Below the pieces are notes generated by a model that saw nothing but the letters and a program-made list of their open reading frames with translations, was not told the origin of the DNA and ran no database searches. The position numbers were made by a program, and so were the translations under genes. A stretch of 64,000 bases of DNA from Komarekiella delphini-convector SJRDD-AB1. GTDB lineage: Bacteria; Cyanobacteriota; Cyanobacteriia; Cyanobacteriales; Nostocaceae. How positions within the stretch are numbered: position 1 is the stretch's first letter; every line of letters begins with the position of its first letter. Positions 17,383-27,214 of this stretch are shown here, in pieces. Location: the NCBI RefSeq assembly GCF_014831675.1, contig NZ_VJXY01000033.1, forward strand, positions 1 to 64,000, given 5' to 3'.

Positions 17383-18048
17383 TCACTGCTTTGGCTGCTT
17401 CTCTACTTGCTTGCTCGAAGGAGTTGGAGATGGGGTTAACTTCTGTGATGCTGGTTGTTTAGCTGCGTTTAATTCCTCTTGTAACATTTTCTGATAAACC
17501 TTCGGCAAAGAGCTACTAATAGAATTAGTTTCAATGCCATATCCTAAACTTGTCCAAGTGGGAGAGAGTCGCCGCAAAACATCATTTAACTTTCCCTGAC
17601 GCAGTAGTTGAGAAATATCAGTTCCCCAAACTTGCGAATCATTTAACCACCGATAAACTACTCTATCTTGATACTCTGGTTCAAAACTATAAGCAGCCCA
17701 AAACATTAATTGCATTGGATTTGGGTGATAACGGGGGGCTATGTGATACCAGGTAGTGTTGATGATTTGATATCTACCAGCAGCGGTAGAACAATTACCC
17801 GTATTAGGGCCTGTGACAATTGTGACGCATATTTCAGGATGTCGGCTGAGGTCGTTAATTTGCTGTCCACCATACAACAGCGAATAGGGGCGGCTGCTAT
17901 TGGCCTCACTTGCTGAGATGGTTCGCATCAAAGCGCGGATATAAGGATCGCCCCCTTTCATAACCAAAGGTGGCTGTTTGACTTCAAAGACGGGATCGGA
18001 AGGCGATCGCAGTTCACCATAGATGTACCACTGTAACAAAAACACCAA
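17383..18048 (-). CDS. GH104-type muramidase/lysozyme-like protein, membrane-anchored
   Basis: The segment RTISASEANSSRPYSLLYGG, the later GPNTGNCSTAAGRYQI and the final SPTWTSLGYG match phage-type muramidases of the GH104/COG4678 group. These cleave peptidoglycan. The Pro/Ser/Lys-rich C-terminal tail (after about 195) looks disordered. The first ATG/GTG/TTG is a TTG at 18048 and has no good ribosome site. In the same frame the sequence continues upstream through a full hydrophobic helix to an AAGGAG site followed by ATT (18114) or CTG (18111). The true product is therefore probably 21-22 residues longer and membrane-anchored. Confidence 0.8.
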   Translation of the reverse strand: MVFLLQWYIYGELRSPSDPVFEVKQPPLVMKGGDPYIRALMRTISASEANSSRPYSLLYGGQQINDLSRHPEICVTIVTGPNTGNCSTAAGRYQIINTTWYHIAPRYHPNPMQLMFWAAYSFEPEYQDRVVYRWLNDSQVWGTDISQLLRQGKLNDVLRRLSPTWTSLGYGIETNSISSSLPKVYQKMLQEELNAAKQPASQKLTPSPTPSSKQVEKQPKQ

Positions 18049-18367
18049 GCCGAGAAGTGCGGCTATTGGCCCAATCAGTTTTTCAACACCTTTGAATTCA
18101 AAACCTTTCAGAATTGACTCCTTCCTATTCGCTCTCTGTAGCTAACAACAACCATTGACGCACTTATTTCGGCAAAGTTCACCGTCTGTGAGTGCTGTAA
18201 TGCGATCGCCTCAAGTTGTCAAATAGCTAACAGGTATCAATAACTCCTAACTCTAGCCCTATCAAGGTGTAGCATTCAACACTTAATATTCTTTGTGCCT
18301 TTATGCCTACCGAAGTGCAGTATCATCACCTTGACAAGGCTAGTCCTAACTCCTAACTCAGTACTGA

Positions 18368-20011
18368 TTAGACTACACAATTCAACTCGCCAGCTTTTTG
18401 GGTAAAGCGGCGATTCTCCCGATAGTCCACGGGACAATCTATTACCGCAGGCACATCTTGAGCGAGGGCTTCTTTGAGTATGGGAATCAAATCATCAGCA
18501 GATTCAACTCGGTAGCCTTTTAAACCCATGCTTTCGGCTAATTTGACAAAATCGGGATTGCCAAAATGTACAAAAGATGAGTTTCCTTTACCAAATTGAT
18601 TTTCTTGCTTCCACTCGATTAACCCATAGCCACCATCATTGAAAATTAAGGTAACAAAAGGAGTACCGACACGCAAAGCAGTTTCTAATTCTTGGCAATT
18701 CATCATAAAACCGCCATCGCCAGTAGCCGCTACGACTTTGCGGTTAGGGTGAACAAGTTTCGCTGCTAAAGCGCCAGGAATGGCAATACCCATTGCCGCG
18801 AAACCATTGGAAATAATGCAAGTATTAGGACTATGACAGTGATAATGACGGGCAATCCACATTTTATGTGCGCCAACATCAGAGATGACGATATCGTCAG
18901 GGCCCATTACTTGCCGTAAGTCATAAATTAACTTTTGTGGTTTAATGGGAAACCCCTCATCATAGGCGTGTTCTTCGTAGTCAGCACGAATATCTCCTTT
19001 TAAGCTGATTGCAAAAGGATTGGCTTTTCCGTGGCGATCTGCCAATTTTAAGATTTCGTAGAGGGAATCAGAAATATCTCCTACTACTTCTGCATGAGGA
19101 ATATAACTACTATCAATTTCCGCTGGATTTACCCCAATATGCACAATCGGAATTTCACCATCTGGATTCCATTTTTTTGGAGAAAACTCTATCAAATCAT
19201 AACCAATAGCAATTACTAAATCTGTGTTATCAAAGCCACAAGTGATGAAATCTCTTTGCTGTAATCCCACTGACCATAAGGCTAAGTGATGAGTATAAGG
19301 AATTACGCCTTTGCCCATGAAAGTATTGGCAACAGGAATATTCATGCTAGTGGCAAATTGTGTCACAGCATCGCTGGCTTGAGAGCGAATTGCTCCATTT
19401 CCCACTAAAATTAAAGGATTAATTGCCTGGGAAATTGCCGCTGCTGCTGCTCGAATACTAGCAAAAGAAGCATAAGTTTTTTCGCTATTATCCTTATGTA
19501 AAGGTTTACCTTCTACGGGCATGGCAGCAATGTTTTCTGGCAAATCGATATGAACTGCACCAGGTTTTTCGCTTTGCGATCGCTTAAAGGCTTTCCGCAC
19601 AACTTCTGGTGTAATACTCGGTCGCACTATCTGCTTATTCCACTTGGTAACAGGAGCAAACATTGCCACCAAATCCAGATATTGATGAGATTCAATGTGC
19701 ATTCTATCTGTTCCTACTTGACCAGTAATCGCCACTAAAGGCGCACCATCAAGATTTGCATCTGCTACCCCAGTCATTAAGTTAGTTGCTCCAGGCCCAA
19801 GCGTAGAAAGGCACACGCCAGCTTTTCCTGTCAGGCGTCCGTAGACATCCGCCATAAAAGCCGCACCCTGTTCGTGACGGGTAGTAATAAATTGAATGGA
19901 AGAATGTTTCAATGCTTCCAAAACATGCAGGTTTTCTTCGCCAGGGAGTCCAAAAACGTATTGCACCCCTTCATTTTCCAAACACTGCACTAAAAGTTCA
20001 GCTGTATTCAT
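18368..20011 (-). CDS. ThDP enzyme annotated as acetolactate synthase; probable 2-oxoglutarate decarboxylase
   Basis: A 547-residue thiamine-diphosphate enzyme. The catalytic Glu sits in TRHEQGAAFMA, and the ThDP/Mg motif GDGGFMMN runs on to IFNDGGYGLI. By similarity it is acetolactate-synthase-like. However, the next gene downstream in the same direction order is a succinate-semialdehyde dehydrogenase, and in Synechococcus 7002 the adjacent pair was shown by Zhang and Bryant to convert 2-oxoglutarate to succinate, replacing 2-oxoglutarate dehydrogenase. I therefore infer 2-oxoglutarate decarboxylase (product succinic semialdehyde). Anabolic acetolactate synthase (IlvB) is the alternative. 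Confidence 0.85.
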   Translation of the reverse strand: MNTAELLVQCLENEGVQYVFGLPGEENLHVLEALKHSSIQFITTRHEQGAAFMADVYGRLTGKAGVCLSTLGPGATNLMTGVADANLDGAPLVAITGQVGTDRMHIESHQYLDLVAMFAPVTKWNKQIVRPSITPEVVRKAFKRSQSEKPGAVHIDLPENIAAMPVEGKPLHKDNSEKTYASFASIRAAAAAISQAINPLILVGNGAIRSQASDAVTQFATSMNIPVANTFMGKGVIPYTHHLALWSVGLQQRDFITCGFDNTDLVIAIGYDLIEFSPKKWNPDGEIPIVHIGVNPAEIDSSYIPHAEVVGDISDSLYEILKLADRHGKANPFAISLKGDIRADYEEHAYDEGFPIKPQKLIYDLRQVMGPDDIVISDVGAHKMWIARHYHCHSPNTCIISNGFAAMGIAIPGALAAKLVHPNRKVVAATGDGGFMMNCQELETALRVGTPFVTLIFNDGGYGLIEWKQENQFGKGNSSFVHFGNPDFVKLAESMGLKGYRVESADDLIPILKEALAQDVPAVIDCPVDYRENRRFTQKAGELNCVV

Positions 20012-20039
20012 TTGATTTCCTCACTAGCGATGAACAAAA

Positions 20040-20235
20040 TTGGGAACTGGGGACTGGGGAACTCGGGGCCCCCTCTGGGGATAAGGGGCAATGGGGACTG
20101 GGGACTGGGAGTGAGTTTTTCTAATACCAATATTCAACACCCAGTTTTTGATACCTAATCCTTAATACCCAATCTCTAATCCCTAATACCCGGTACCCGA
20201 TCCCCAATACCCAGTCCCCAGTAACCGATACCTGA
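20040..20235. repeat. STRR arrays between the decarboxylase and SSADH genes
   Basis: Two blocks are present: GGGGACTGGGGA-type units (20040-20110), then TAATACCCAATC-type units (about 20131-20230), the second being roughly the complement type of the first. They separate the two metabolically linked genes by about 220 bases and so lie within the presumed operon. No gene is seen in them. Confidence 0.8.
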
Positions 20236-21603
20236 TCACTTCACCCACACAGTTTTAACGTTGACAAATTCATGTATACCCTGGATACTCAGTTCTCTGC
20301 CATACCCAGAACGCTTAGTACCTCCAAAAGGCAATCGCGGATCGGATTTAACCATACCGTTGATAAATACCGCACCTGCTTCAATTTCCTCAACTAAGCG
20401 ATCGCGTTCTTGCTCATTTGTTGTCCAAGCACTTGCGCCTAAACCAAAGGGTGTAGCATTAGCAAGTTTAATAGCAGCATCGATATTGGGAACCCGGAAT
20501 AACAATGCTACCGGGCCAAAAAATTCTTCTTTGGCAATTGAACTGTCGTGGGGGATATCTTTGATAATCGTTGGTGGATAAAAGTTCCCCGAACGATCTG
20601 ATAAAGGATGTCCACCTGTGAGAACTTTACCACCGCTATCAATAGCAGCTTGCACTTGCTGGTCTAAATCTTGGAGAATACCGGGGGTTGCTAATGGGCC
20701 TAAATCTGTGTCTAGTTGCATGGGATCGCCAACTTTCAGCGCCTCGAATTTTTCTAAAAGTAATTTTTCAAATTTGTCAGCGATCGCTTCTGCTACAATA
20801 AACCGTTTCGCTGCAATACATGATTGCCCATTATTTAACATCCGCGCTGTAGTAGCTGTGACAACTGCTGTCTCTAAATCAGCACTTGCTAACACAATAA
20901 ATGGATCACTTCCTCCCAATTCCAAGACAGTTTTTTTGATTTGTTTTCCCGCCGCCGCGGCGAGGGATGCGCCTGCTGGTTCACTTCCTGTCAAGGTAGC
21001 GGCTTTCACTCGTTCATCAGCCATTAAATCGGCGACTTTGGCAGCACCGATCAACAGAGTTTGAAATGCACCCTTGGGAAAACCTGCTCGTTGGATAATA
21101 TCTTCAATTGCCAAGGCGCACTGCGGCACATTGGAAGCGTGTTTGAGTAAGCCGACGTTGCCCGCCATTAATGCAGGTGCAGCAAAACGGAAAACTTGCC
21201 AAAAAGGGAAATTCCACGGCATCACCGCAAGAATTGCGCCCAATGGTTGGTAGCGGACAAAACTATGGCTGGCATCGGTTTTTACAGCAACATCAGCCAA
21301 AAAGCTAGGTGCGTGTTCGGCATAGTAACGGCAAACGGCGGCGCATTTTTCTACTTCTGCGATCGCTGCTTTGAACGGTTTGCCCATTTCTAGAGTCATC
21401 ACTTTAGCAAATTCTGCTTTCTCTTGCTCTAGGATGTCCGCAGCTTTTTGCAACCAGTGCGATCGCTTAGAAAAACTAGTTTGGCGATACTCCTCAAAAG
21501 CCTGATGTGCCAAATCAAGTTTGGCGGCAATTTCTGCATCGTTAAGTGGCTCAAAGGTTTTGAGCGTTTCCCCAGTGGCGGGATTAATGGTGGCGATAGC
21601 CAT
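20236..21603 (-). CDS. gabD: NAD(P)-dependent succinate-semialdehyde dehydrogenase
   Basis: A 455-residue aldehyde dehydrogenase with the ALDH motifs VMPWNFPFWQVFR, VLELGGSDPF (general-base Glu) and NNGQSCIAAKR (nucleophile Cys). I chose ATG 21603 because GGGAGG lies 9 bases before it; the longer frame to 21657 adds residues unlike the family. It oxidises succinic semialdehyde to succinate. It is transcribed first and is followed by the 2-oxoglutarate decarboxylase-type gene, so the pair forms the cyanobacterial TCA bypass. A GABA-shunt role would need a GABA transaminase, which is not seen here. Confidence 0.9.
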   Translation of the reverse strand: MAIATINPATGETLKTFEPLNDAEIAAKLDLAHQAFEEYRQTSFSKRSHWLQKAADILEQEKAEFAKVMTLEMGKPFKAAIAEVEKCAAVCRYYAEHAPSFLADVAVKTDASHSFVRYQPLGAILAVMPWNFPFWQVFRFAAPALMAGNVGLLKHASNVPQCALAIEDIIQRAGFPKGAFQTLLIGAAKVADLMADERVKAATLTGSEPAGASLAAAAGKQIKKTVLELGGSDPFIVLASADLETAVVTATTARMLNNGQSCIAAKRFIVAEAIADKFEKLLLEKFEALKVGDPMQLDTDLGPLATPGILQDLDQQVQAAIDSGGKVLTGGHPLSDRSGNFYPPTIIKDIPHDSSIAKEEFFGPVALLFRVPNIDAAIKLANATPFGLGASAWTTNEQERDRLVEEIEAGAVFINGMVKSDPRLPFGGTKRSGYGRELSIQGIHEFVNVKTVWVK

Positions 21604-22219
21604 TACCTGACCTCCCGTTAAAAAATAGCTTCGGGTAAACTTCATAGTGTTACACATACTATATGTGTGGAAGCTACCACCTAAATTTTAGTCTGTTAGC
21701 CAAGAATTGGTGGCTTAATATTACAATTTTGCAATTAACTTAGAAACAAAATATACGGAATAACCGTGTATTTATCGTTAAACAAATTTAAGTAAAAAGA
21801 ACCTATATAACATACTATACAAGCAACCTATGATCAGCAAAACACATATTCTAAATTGAACTTTTGCAAACAAAATCATAAGAAAAAGCAGCGATTTCAT
21901 AAAGTAAAAATTCAACTCTTTTCGACAATTAAAATTATTTCACTCAGCACGGGTTAAACCATAGCTATCCGCTAATACCGTTTCTTTGTGAAGCTGCGCC
22001 AATGAGACGCTCCGCGTTGGCGAAGCCTTTCGCAGAGAAGGTATACTTGGCGTACTTGGCGGTTCGTGTTTGATTTATATAGTTGAGCGCATCTTTAGAC
22101 AGAATTGGTATAACACTACTCAGCACTCAGCACTTTGTCCTCAACTCAGCGAGAACTCTGAGCGGAGGTTTCCTCCGATTCAGAAGTTCGGTAACTCAGC
22201 ACTTCCTGACTAAGTTTGG
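21604..22219. other. Long intergenic region with REP-like repeat
   Basis: No gene is seen over about 600 bases. Positions 21720-21960 are AT-rich and hold the SSADH promoter region. Positions 21990-22040 are a REP-like block (GAGACGCTCCGCGTTGGCGA). A CACTCAGCACT tandem motif lies at about 22115-22205. Confidence 0.5.
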
Positions 22220-23899
22220 TCAATGACTGGCGGGAAAATGTGATGTTCCTGGCATTTCTGTATCTTGATTGATAAATTTCTCTTGGCGCATTCTCGTTTG
22301 ATAAACCTTCACCAATCGATCAATACCTTTGAAACGATGATCTCCCATTTCTTGGAAATATGAAGGTTGCGAAAGCATTTTATAAGTGGCTTCGCTAATC
22401 ACGCATTCACCAGGGGGACAGACTGCTTCCATACGAGCAGCAAGATTAATCGTAGCGCCTAATGCTGTATAGTCTACCCTCTGCGAACTACCAACATCTC
22501 CCACTACAGCCTTACCACTGTTTATAGCAATACGCAATTGTAGCGGTTCGTGCCAAAAACCATTGGCATTGAGACATGCTAGACGAGTGAGCATTCCCTT
22601 AGCCGCAGTAGTTGCGCGATCGGCGTGATCTGGTTGCGGCTCTGGAGCGCCAAAGAATGCCATAATACAATCTCCGATATATTTATCCAAAGTGCCGCCA
22701 CAGCCGAACACTTCTTGTAGCATCTCTTCAAATAAATTATTTAATAGTTGAGCGATCGCAGTTGGTGTTAACTTTTCAGAAATTGCTGTAAAACCGACTA
22801 AATCTGCAAATAAAATACTGATTTCGCTCTCTGCGGGAGCTAATCGACCACCTGGCAAACCGCCTACAGATATTAATTGCTGTACCACAGATGGAGAATG
22901 ATAGCGTTCTAGTCGGTGACGAATCACCTCTTCAGTTCTGAGTTTCTCTACCAATAGCCAACGTTGCACACTAGAAGCTACAAGGTTTGCCAAAGCCGAA
23001 AAAAAGCTGAGTTCTTCCTCGCCTTCATTTGCCCAATGATAAGAAGAAAGATGGGCATCGGCATAAAGAACGCCTACAACTTTATTTTCATCCCATAAAG
23101 GTACTGCCATCGCGCTGCGAATACCTTTGACTAAAATACTGTGTTCACTAGAAAACCGTTCATCCTTATGAGTATCAGCCGTTTGAATAACAACTTTTTC
23201 CTCAAATACCTTTTGACAAATACTACGACTAATCCAACTGCCATCAGCGGCAAGATGTTTTTGTTGGAAAATATTTCTGGTAGCAGCATTGACTAACTCC
23301 AACTGACCGCAACCACCAACATCAATTAATAATGCTAAACGGTCAATACTATCAAGGTAACGAAAAACAACTTGTTGCACCTGAGAGAAAATCTCTTCTA
23401 TAGACGCTGCAGCACAGAGATTTTTAGCTATATCCACTAAGTCTTTGAGACGGGCAATAGTTTTGTCTTTATTGCTGATGTTGCCATCTTTGCTATCAGC
23501 TTCAATCCACTGCTGTTGTAATTGTTCGACATTACGAAAGATTGTTCTTTGCTCATTATTTTCTGTAGCTAGCACATACTCAGGTGTCAACTGTGCCGCA
23601 GGAGTGGCGAGTAGCACTGCTAAGCTAACATTGCCCAAGTAGATAACATCGCCATGATGTAACTGTTGGGGACAGCGAACAAGACATTTATTTACTTGCG
23701 TCCCGTTTTTGCTACCCAGATCCTCAATCGTCCACACACCGACAGATGTTTTCACAAGCCGTGCATGATTACGGGAAACTCCGACAAAAGGTAAGTATAA
23801 GTCACATTCTGGCAACCGACCAATTGTGAATACATCTTGATCGACTGTAACCGTTGTCTCGGTATCTCCTTCTCGTAGGCATAGCGTGAGTTCAGTCAT
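22220..23899 (-). CDS. FHA-GAF-class III adenylate/guanylate cyclase
   Basis: A 559-residue signalling enzyme in three parts. An FHA domain comes first (FTIGRLPECDLYLP, then VSRNHARL, about 10-85). A GAF domain follows (about 155-320, with GIRSAMAVPLWDENKVVGVLYAD). Last is a class III nucleotide cyclase domain (about 355-535, starting ISILFADLVGFTAISE, with metal-binding Asp, and later VVGDVGSSQRVDYTALG). It makes cAMP or cGMP in the cytoplasm in response to a GAF ligand and to phosphothreonine partners bound by FHA. Start ATG 23899 is preferred over the TTG at 23935. The nearest Ser/Thr kinase in the window is at 29.3 kb. Confidence 0.92.
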   Translation of the reverse strand: MTELTLCLREGDTETTVTVDQDVFTIGRLPECDLYLPFVGVSRNHARLVKTSVGVWTIEDLGSKNGTQVNKCLVRCPQQLHHGDVIYLGNVSLAVLLATPAAQLTPEYVLATENNEQRTIFRNVEQLQQQWIEADSKDGNISNKDKTIARLKDLVDIAKNLCAAASIEEIFSQVQQVVFRYLDSIDRLALLIDVGGCGQLELVNAATRNIFQQKHLAADGSWISRSICQKVFEEKVVIQTADTHKDERFSSEHSILVKGIRSAMAVPLWDENKVVGVLYADAHLSSYHWANEGEEELSFFSALANLVASSVQRWLLVEKLRTEEVIRHRLERYHSPSVVQQLISVGGLPGGRLAPAESEISILFADLVGFTAISEKLTPTAIAQLLNNLFEEMLQEVFGCGGTLDKYIGDCIMAFFGAPEPQPDHADRATTAAKGMLTRLACLNANGFWHEPLQLRIAINSGKAVVGDVGSSQRVDYTALGATINLAARMEAVCPPGECVISEATYKMLSQPSYFQEMGDHRFKGIDRLVKVYQTRMRQEKFINQDTEMPGTSHFPASH

Positions 23900-24420
23900 G
23901 AGTGTGATATGTCTATCCTGGAAGCTGGGGCGCAAGCAAGTTTAATCTCAGGTATACGCCAAGGGTTAACCCTTCACCTTTTCTTTATGACACTGTTAAC
24001 GGCATTACGACAACTGTCTGTAGTAAATATTACCTAGGAACTATTTTTAGATATAAAAGAAGAATGAGCGATCGCCACAAAGAACTTGTGCAGCAAAGAC
24101 AATCCCTGCTGTCTCTAAAAATAGTTAGCACAAATACCAAAACAGCAAAACTCTATCTTAAACTACAGAATTTTTTTGCCAAACTGATCAAAGTCATCAT
24201 TATTCAATTCAATAAAAAAGGACTTATGTGTTCTTCACAATAGAACTATAAATTCTTCATAATTCATTGCTCATAATTATCTCTGGGTAAATAATATAAA
24301 AGCAGCATTTATCTCTTGCACAGTTCAACATTGCATTTATACGTACATTAATGAAAACATTAATGAAAATTAGTAATTATAATCAGCCTATTACCAAGCA
24401 CAAAAATAACATAAAAAATT
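23900..24420. other. Intergenic region upstream of the VanZ-LamG gene
   Basis: An AT-rich gap. Apart from the doubtful 59-codon frame (24064-24243) and one GCGATCGC octamer, no feature was recognised. The 3' part (24340-24420) contains a direct repeat of ATTAATGAAA. Confidence 0.4.
24064..24243 (+). CDS. Possible small protein, 59 residues
   Basis: An ATG at 24064 opens a 59-codon frame ending at TAG 24243. The product is basic, with a hydrophobic C-terminal half (FFAKLIKVIIIQF) that could be an amphipathic or membrane helix. I recognise no family and see no strong ribosome site. It sits in a 520-base gap upstream of the VanZ gene. It may be chance. Confidence 0.2.
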   Translation: MSDRHKELVQQRQSLLSLKIVSTNTKTAKLYLKLQNFFAKLIKVIIIQFNKKGLMCSSQ

Positions 24421-25908
24421 ATGAATAAACGCACAATTTTCCATCAAGACTCTTCAAGTTTATTGATTTTTATCATCAGCATATTGTTAGTACTATTTGC
24501 TACACTTTATCCTTTTAATTTTTCAATCCCAAATAGTTTTTCCCTGGCAAAACTTTTTGCCAGTTTTAACAATACCAGTTATTTTCAAGACCAAGTAAAT
24601 AATGTTTTGCTGTTTATACCTATAGGCTTCAGTCTTACCAGCCTTTTGCAAAAGCTTAGGATGAAAACATTTGTACAAATTTTCATAGCTACCTTGGTGA
24701 GTGCTGGCTTATCACTAACAGTTGAATTTTTGCAAGTATTCCTACCTTCAAGAACACCTACTCCAGCGGATATTATGAATAATACCATTGGGGGGCTGTT
24801 AGGTTTTATTTGCTTTTATCTATGGAATCATCAAAGCTTTGCTAACACAGTAGCATATATAGAAAATAGTAAGTCTAGCCGTTCAAACAAACAGATAGCA
24901 GCCTGTTTTTTGGGGTATATATTTCTGATATTTATGATTTCGCTATTTTGGCAAAGTACAACAAATCTGAGTAATTGGGATGTCAATTATCCGTTAACAA
25001 TTGGTAACGAACGCACAGGAGACAGACCTTGGCAAGGATATGTATCTGAAGTTTACATTGCGGATAGAGCCATATCAACAAATGAGGTAGCACAAGGATT
25101 AGCTAACTCAAGTTACTTTGATAAACTTGGTACTTCTTTGTTAGCTTCTTACCGATTAAATGGAAAATGTTGCTATAAAGAACAGACAGGACAACTGCCA
25201 GAACTATTGTGGCAAGGACAGCCTTCAGATATGCAGAATGGTAAAGGGGCTTTTCTCAGTTCCAGTCATTGGTTACAAACAGCTACTCCTGTTGCCTCTC
25301 TCAGCAAAAGAATCAGTCAAACATCTGAATTTACGCTCAGTACTACAGTTTCTACTGCTAACACAGAGCAGTTAGGCCCTGCCCGTATTGTCTCAGTTTC
25401 CGGTAATTCTCTGCGTCGTAATTTGACATTAGCGCAGCAGGGAAACAACTTAGATTTTCGACTACGAACGCCAATTACTGGAGAAAATGGGTCAGAGTTA
25501 AAACTGAATATACCTAATGTTTTTGTAGATACTAACCCTCATCGCATAGTCATTACTTATGTCAGAGCGACTATTCAAGTTTATGTAGATAATTTCCAGA
25601 ATTATTACTCTTTCAACTTACTAGATTTAATTCCCAAAAAGCAGAAAGTTTTTTACTATGCACTAACTTTTATACCTCTAGGAGTAGGCTTAGCCATAAT
25701 AATTTTACTAGCAAAAGCAAAGTTGATGTTTTCTAAGCTATTGGTTTATGGTGGGATATTAATACCTTCTCTGATGCTGGAAGGTATTTTAATAAGTGAA
25801 AGTGGCAAACACCTCAGCCTGAAAAATCTGTTACTAGGAATATTATTTACATCTGGAACTATGCTGATTGTAAGGGTGCGGGCAGCTCAATTAAAAATGA
25901 GAAATTAA
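24421..25908 (+). CDS. VanZ-like membrane protein fused to a LamG-type domain
   Basis: A 495-residue protein. The N-terminus has a membrane helix and a VanZ-like region with several helices (VNNVLLFIPIGFSLTSLL, then LTVEFLQVFLPSRTPTPADIMNN and GGLLGFICFYLW). A central exoplasmic part (about 185-395) has the look of a LamG/concanavalin-type lectin fold (PWQGYVSEVYIADRAIS, FTLSTTVST, RIVITYVRATIQVYVDN). Three more helices follow at the C-terminus. VanZ homologues affect the cell surface. The lectin-like insert suggests binding to a cell-wall or sheath sugar, which is an inference. Confidence 0.8.
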   Translation: MNKRTIFHQDSSSLLIFIISILLVLFATLYPFNFSIPNSFSLAKLFASFNNTSYFQDQVNNVLLFIPIGFSLTSLLQKLRMKTFVQIFIATLVSAGLSLTVEFLQVFLPSRTPTPADIMNNTIGGLLGFICFYLWNHQSFANTVAYIENSKSSRSNKQIAACFLGYIFLIFMISLFWQSTTNLSNWDVNYPLTIGNERTGDRPWQGYVSEVYIADRAISTNEVAQGLANSSYFDKLGTSLLASYRLNGKCCYKEQTGQLPELLWQGQPSDMQNGKGAFLSSSHWLQTATPVASLSKRISQTSEFTLSTTVSTANTEQLGPARIVSVSGNSLRRNLTLAQQGNNLDFRLRTPITGENGSELKLNIPNVFVDTNPHRIVITYVRATIQVYVDNFQNYYSFNLLDLIPKKQKVFYYALTFIPLGVGLAIIILLAKAKLMFSKLLVYGGILIPSLMLEGILISESGKHLSLKNLLLGILFTSGTMLIVRVRAAQLKMRN

Positions 25909-25934
25909 CAATTTTTTATTTTCTACCCGCTGTT

Positions 25935-26816
25935 TTAATTCGGCGGTAATTCTAAAGGAAGTGTACCCAATAATCCTTTACGAAAATCTGTTAAAAGTTG
26001 CCTTGCAGCTCGTTCTACATCACCTTTATAACGATGCTCTGCTAAGGCGTGTAAATAAACATCTCCAGTGTCGGATATAGAATCGAGTTCGTAACGCGAC
26101 TGTAATGGCTTCTTTGGTAATAAATCAGGCGCTACAGCTTCGAGATAGTTCAGCAAATCTACTAATGCTGCTGCTACTAGCTGATTATCGTAAGAGGCTT
26201 CACCGATATCATCACATATCGCTAATTTTAAGGCTGCTTCTTGGTCTTCCATCCTTGCAGGAATGACACCAGGAGCATCTAGCAGTTCCAAATGCTCGGA
26301 AATTCGCACCCAACGCAGTTGACGAGTTACCCCAGGACGGGCTGCACTTTCCACTACCCGTTTTCCCAACAGACGATTAATTAAAGCTGATTTACCAACA
26401 TTGGGAAAACCAATTACCACAGCACGGACTGGACGCGGTAACATCCCGCGATCGCGTCTTCTTTGATTAAGTGCCACCCCAGCGGCTTGCGCTGCCTGCA
26501 TTATTTCTGCTATACCTTTACCATGTTGAGCGTTGGTAAAATAGGGGACTTCTCCTTGACGCTTGAACCAATCTATCCATAGCGATCGCACTTGTGGAGT
26601 AATCATGTCTACGCGGTTGATTACCAATACCCGCGCCTTACTCCCCACCCACTCACTTATTTGCGGATGGTGTGTCGCCAAAGGAATCCGGGCGTCTCGT
26701 ACCTCTAAAACCACATCTACCCGCTTCAGCTGTTCTTTGAGATTTTTTTCAGCTTTAGCAATGTGACCTGGATACCATTGAATCAGATTTAATTTATAGT
26801 TTTGAGTTATAGCCAT
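25935..26816 (-). CDS. rbgA: Ribosome biogenesis GTPase RbgA/YlqF
   Basis: A 293-residue circularly permuted GTPase. The G4 motif (NRVDM) precedes G1 (GFPNVGKSALINRL) and G3 (DAPGV), and the N-terminus has the family's IQWYPGHIAKAEKNL. The protein helps complete the large ribosomal subunit. The C-terminal domain (about 200-290) is the normal RNA-binding part. It lies 14 bases downstream of a VOC gene on the same strand, possibly co-transcribed. Confidence 0.93.
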   Translation of the reverse strand: MAITQNYKLNLIQWYPGHIAKAEKNLKEQLKRVDVVLEVRDARIPLATHHPQISEWVGSKARVLVINRVDMITPQVRSLWIDWFKRQGEVPYFTNAQHGKGIAEIMQAAQAAGVALNQRRRDRGMLPRPVRAVVIGFPNVGKSALINRLLGKRVVESAARPGVTRQLRWVRISEHLELLDAPGVIPARMEDQEAALKLAICDDIGEASYDNQLVAAALVDLLNYLEAVAPDLLPKKPLQSRYELDSISDTGDVYLHALAEHRYKGDVERAARQLLTDFRKGLLGTLPLELPPN

Positions 26817-26830
26817 TTGTTAATTACGAA

Positions 26831-27214
26831 TTACGAATTATCATCTAAGGTTTGATGTAAAATCAAACGATTACCATCGGGATCATAAGCATAAATTTCT
26901 CTGCCATGAGAAGCAATAGAAATATTTCCCGGTGGGGGATAGCCCAAAGCAGTTAGGTGAGCGATCGCATCTTCCAAGTTACTCACCTCTAAACATAAAC
27001 TTATCTTACTTTTGGCAATACTTCCAAATTCAGATTCGTGTATTTTTTTAGGTTTAAAAATACCTAATCGCAAACTAGCTAGATGAAACTCAGCATAAAC
27101 ATTTGGAATTAAAGTTGCTGGTTTTTGTTCTAACAGCTTGGTATAAAAACTCACCAAATCCTCAAAATTAATCGCTGCTATAGTGGCGATCGCATCAGTA
27201 TATTGGAAACCCAT
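26831..27214 (-). CDS. VOC (glyoxalase/bleomycin-resistance) superfamily protein
   Basis: A 127-residue single-domain VOC protein with two beta-alpha-beta-beta-beta modules. The final YAYDPDGNRLILHQ is the usual VOC C-terminal strand. ATG 27214 is preferred over TTG 27223. Metal ligands are not all obvious, so it may be a non-catalytic or variant member. Substrate unknown. Confidence 0.78.
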   Translation of the reverse strand: MGFQYTDAIATIAAINFEDLVSFYTKLLEQKPATLIPNVYAEFHLASLRLGIFKPKKIHESEFGSIAKSKISLCLEVSNLEDAIAHLTALGYPPPGNISIASHGREIYAYDPDGNRLILHQTLDDNS

